From contig JAGXLB010000003.1 of NCBI GenBank assembly GCA_018334915.1, positions 1-53,401 of the forward strand: 53,401 nt of DNA. Direction: 5' to 3'. The stretch's first letter is position 1, and every line of letters starts with the position of its first letter. The position numbers and the translations under genes are program-made. The notes under the pieces are model-generated. The model was not told where the DNA came from. It saw nothing but the letters and a program-made list of their open reading frames with translations, and made no database searches. The DNA comes from Candidatus Bipolaricaulota bacterium (GTDB lineage: Bacteria; Bipolaricaulota; Bipolaricaulia; M55B111). Shown in pieces: positions 52,990 through 53,401 of this stretch.

Positions 52990-53401
52990 TTTAAAGATTA
53001 TAGATAGTTACCTATCCCTATTAGTCATTAATGGATAAAAAATTATAGCTGAGGGGAAGTATGGGTTCAATTCAATAAAGAGTTTCCCAATCAAGCGGCT
53101 TTCTCTATTTCCTGGTTATTACGGGACGGTAACGGTAAGAGGGGCATCTGGTGTAATTTTCATTACCTCACTCCAGAATTTTAGCTTTTTCGACGAAACC
53201 TCCTCGGATTTTGCTAAAAAAATTTATTTGATCTTTTATATAAATTTTTATTATCGGTGTTTCGGTTATAGGCTCTTGAAATCCCCCCACCCAACCACTA
53301 TATTTTCAAGCGCAATCAGGAAGAATTTGATCTTTGACAGACGGGTGAGGTTAATAGGCATCCTGTAGTAAGTAGCAACGGATTGACAAGGGCAGATGGT
53401 G
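52990..53401. other. Upstream region of the ABC operon
   Basis: This 412-bp stretch has no convincing gene. It contains the operon promoter (53042-53070), a second TATAAT-like box (53003-52998, minus) immediately before the gene, and a 14-codon frame (53163-53119, minus) with a ribosome site that lies upstream of the promoter. Confidence 0.5.
53042..53070 (-). promoter_or_regulatory. Promoter of the ABC transporter operon
   Basis: Read on the minus strand: TTGAAC (53070-53065), 17 bp, TATAAT (53047-53042). The start point would be near 53035, giving a leader of about 45 nt. Confidence 0.6.

Noticed and set aside
53119..53163. 14-codon minus-strand frame with a ribosome site upstream of the ABC operon
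   Set aside because: It lies upstream of the likely promoter (53042-53070), so it would not be in that transcript, and it is too short to judge alone.
1..53401. CRISPR arrays, phage or defence islands
   Set aside because: No regularly spaced repeats, and no cas, integrase, restriction or phage structural genes were recognised.

Overview
The window is a dense bacterial chromosome segment with about 47 intact protein genes, one clearly broken gene, no rRNA or tRNA that I can recognise, and no CRISPR array. The proteins are unusually rich in Asp and Glu. Glycine-betaine-type genes are present (a non-pyrrolysine MttB-family methyltransferase beside a decayed BCCT transporter), along with Gram-positive-like housekeeping neighbours (holB-ricT, rho-murA, a ClpQ-like hslV). 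Together these suggest an anaerobic, probably moderately halophilic or brine-associated bacterium of a Firmicutes-like or candidate-phylum lineage (for example a KB1/Bipolaricaulota-type organism). The lineage is inference; no marker here fixes it.

Layout. Bases 1-6789 (+): a membrane-anchored alpha/beta hydrolase, recF, a DciA-like protein with a zinc ribbon, the HslVU protease and thrS. Bases 6979-8163 (-): metK, convergent with thrS. Bases 8509-10657 (+): the MttB-family methyltransferase, then a BCCT betaine/choline-type transporter reduced to two fragments around a palindromic insert. Bases 10766-16718 (+): an aspartate-family operon with its own promoter and a Thr-containing leader peptide: thrC, a phosphoglycerate-mutase-family predicted homoserine kinase, hom, asd and lysC. 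Bases 17315-21433 (+): central carbon/nitrogen metabolism (aminotransferase, ATP-type PEP carboxykinase, glutamate dehydrogenase). It is followed by a 500-bp non-coding block containing a repeat hairpin, a 121-nt long inverted repeat and an intrinsic terminator. Bases 21941-23710 (-): a PEPCK-like P-loop protein.

Bases 24206-28656 (+): amidohydrolase, xseA-xseB and an acyl-CoA synthetase; acyP (-) overlaps the 3' end of the synthetase. Bases 29084-31524 (+): YugP-type peptidase, rpe, ribD. A WecA/TagO-like transferase (-) and holB-ricT (+) diverge with nearly touching starts. Bases 34378-38230 (-): rho-murA-hflX from one consensus promoter with a long leader. Bases 38697-43900 (-): family 2 glycosyltransferase, then miaB, a PfkB-type kinase, a CBS protein and proS. 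Bases 44450-46787 (+): thioredoxin-like protein, an amidase with an altered zinc site and a ZIP transporter. Bases 46797-52989 (-): two tandem ArsB/NhaD-type permeases, NAD kinase and a Tat-exported ABC uptake system.

Most interesting: the decayed betaine transporter next to an intact methyltransferase; the thr leader; a dispersed repeat whose 33-bp core is identical in two inverted copies about 14.6 kb apart; the 121-nt hairpin after gdhA; IS200/IS605-like solo end hairpins, one of which supplies a gene's start codon; the amidase His-to-Gln change; and the rho leader. I did not find a convincing wholly new defence or metabolic system.
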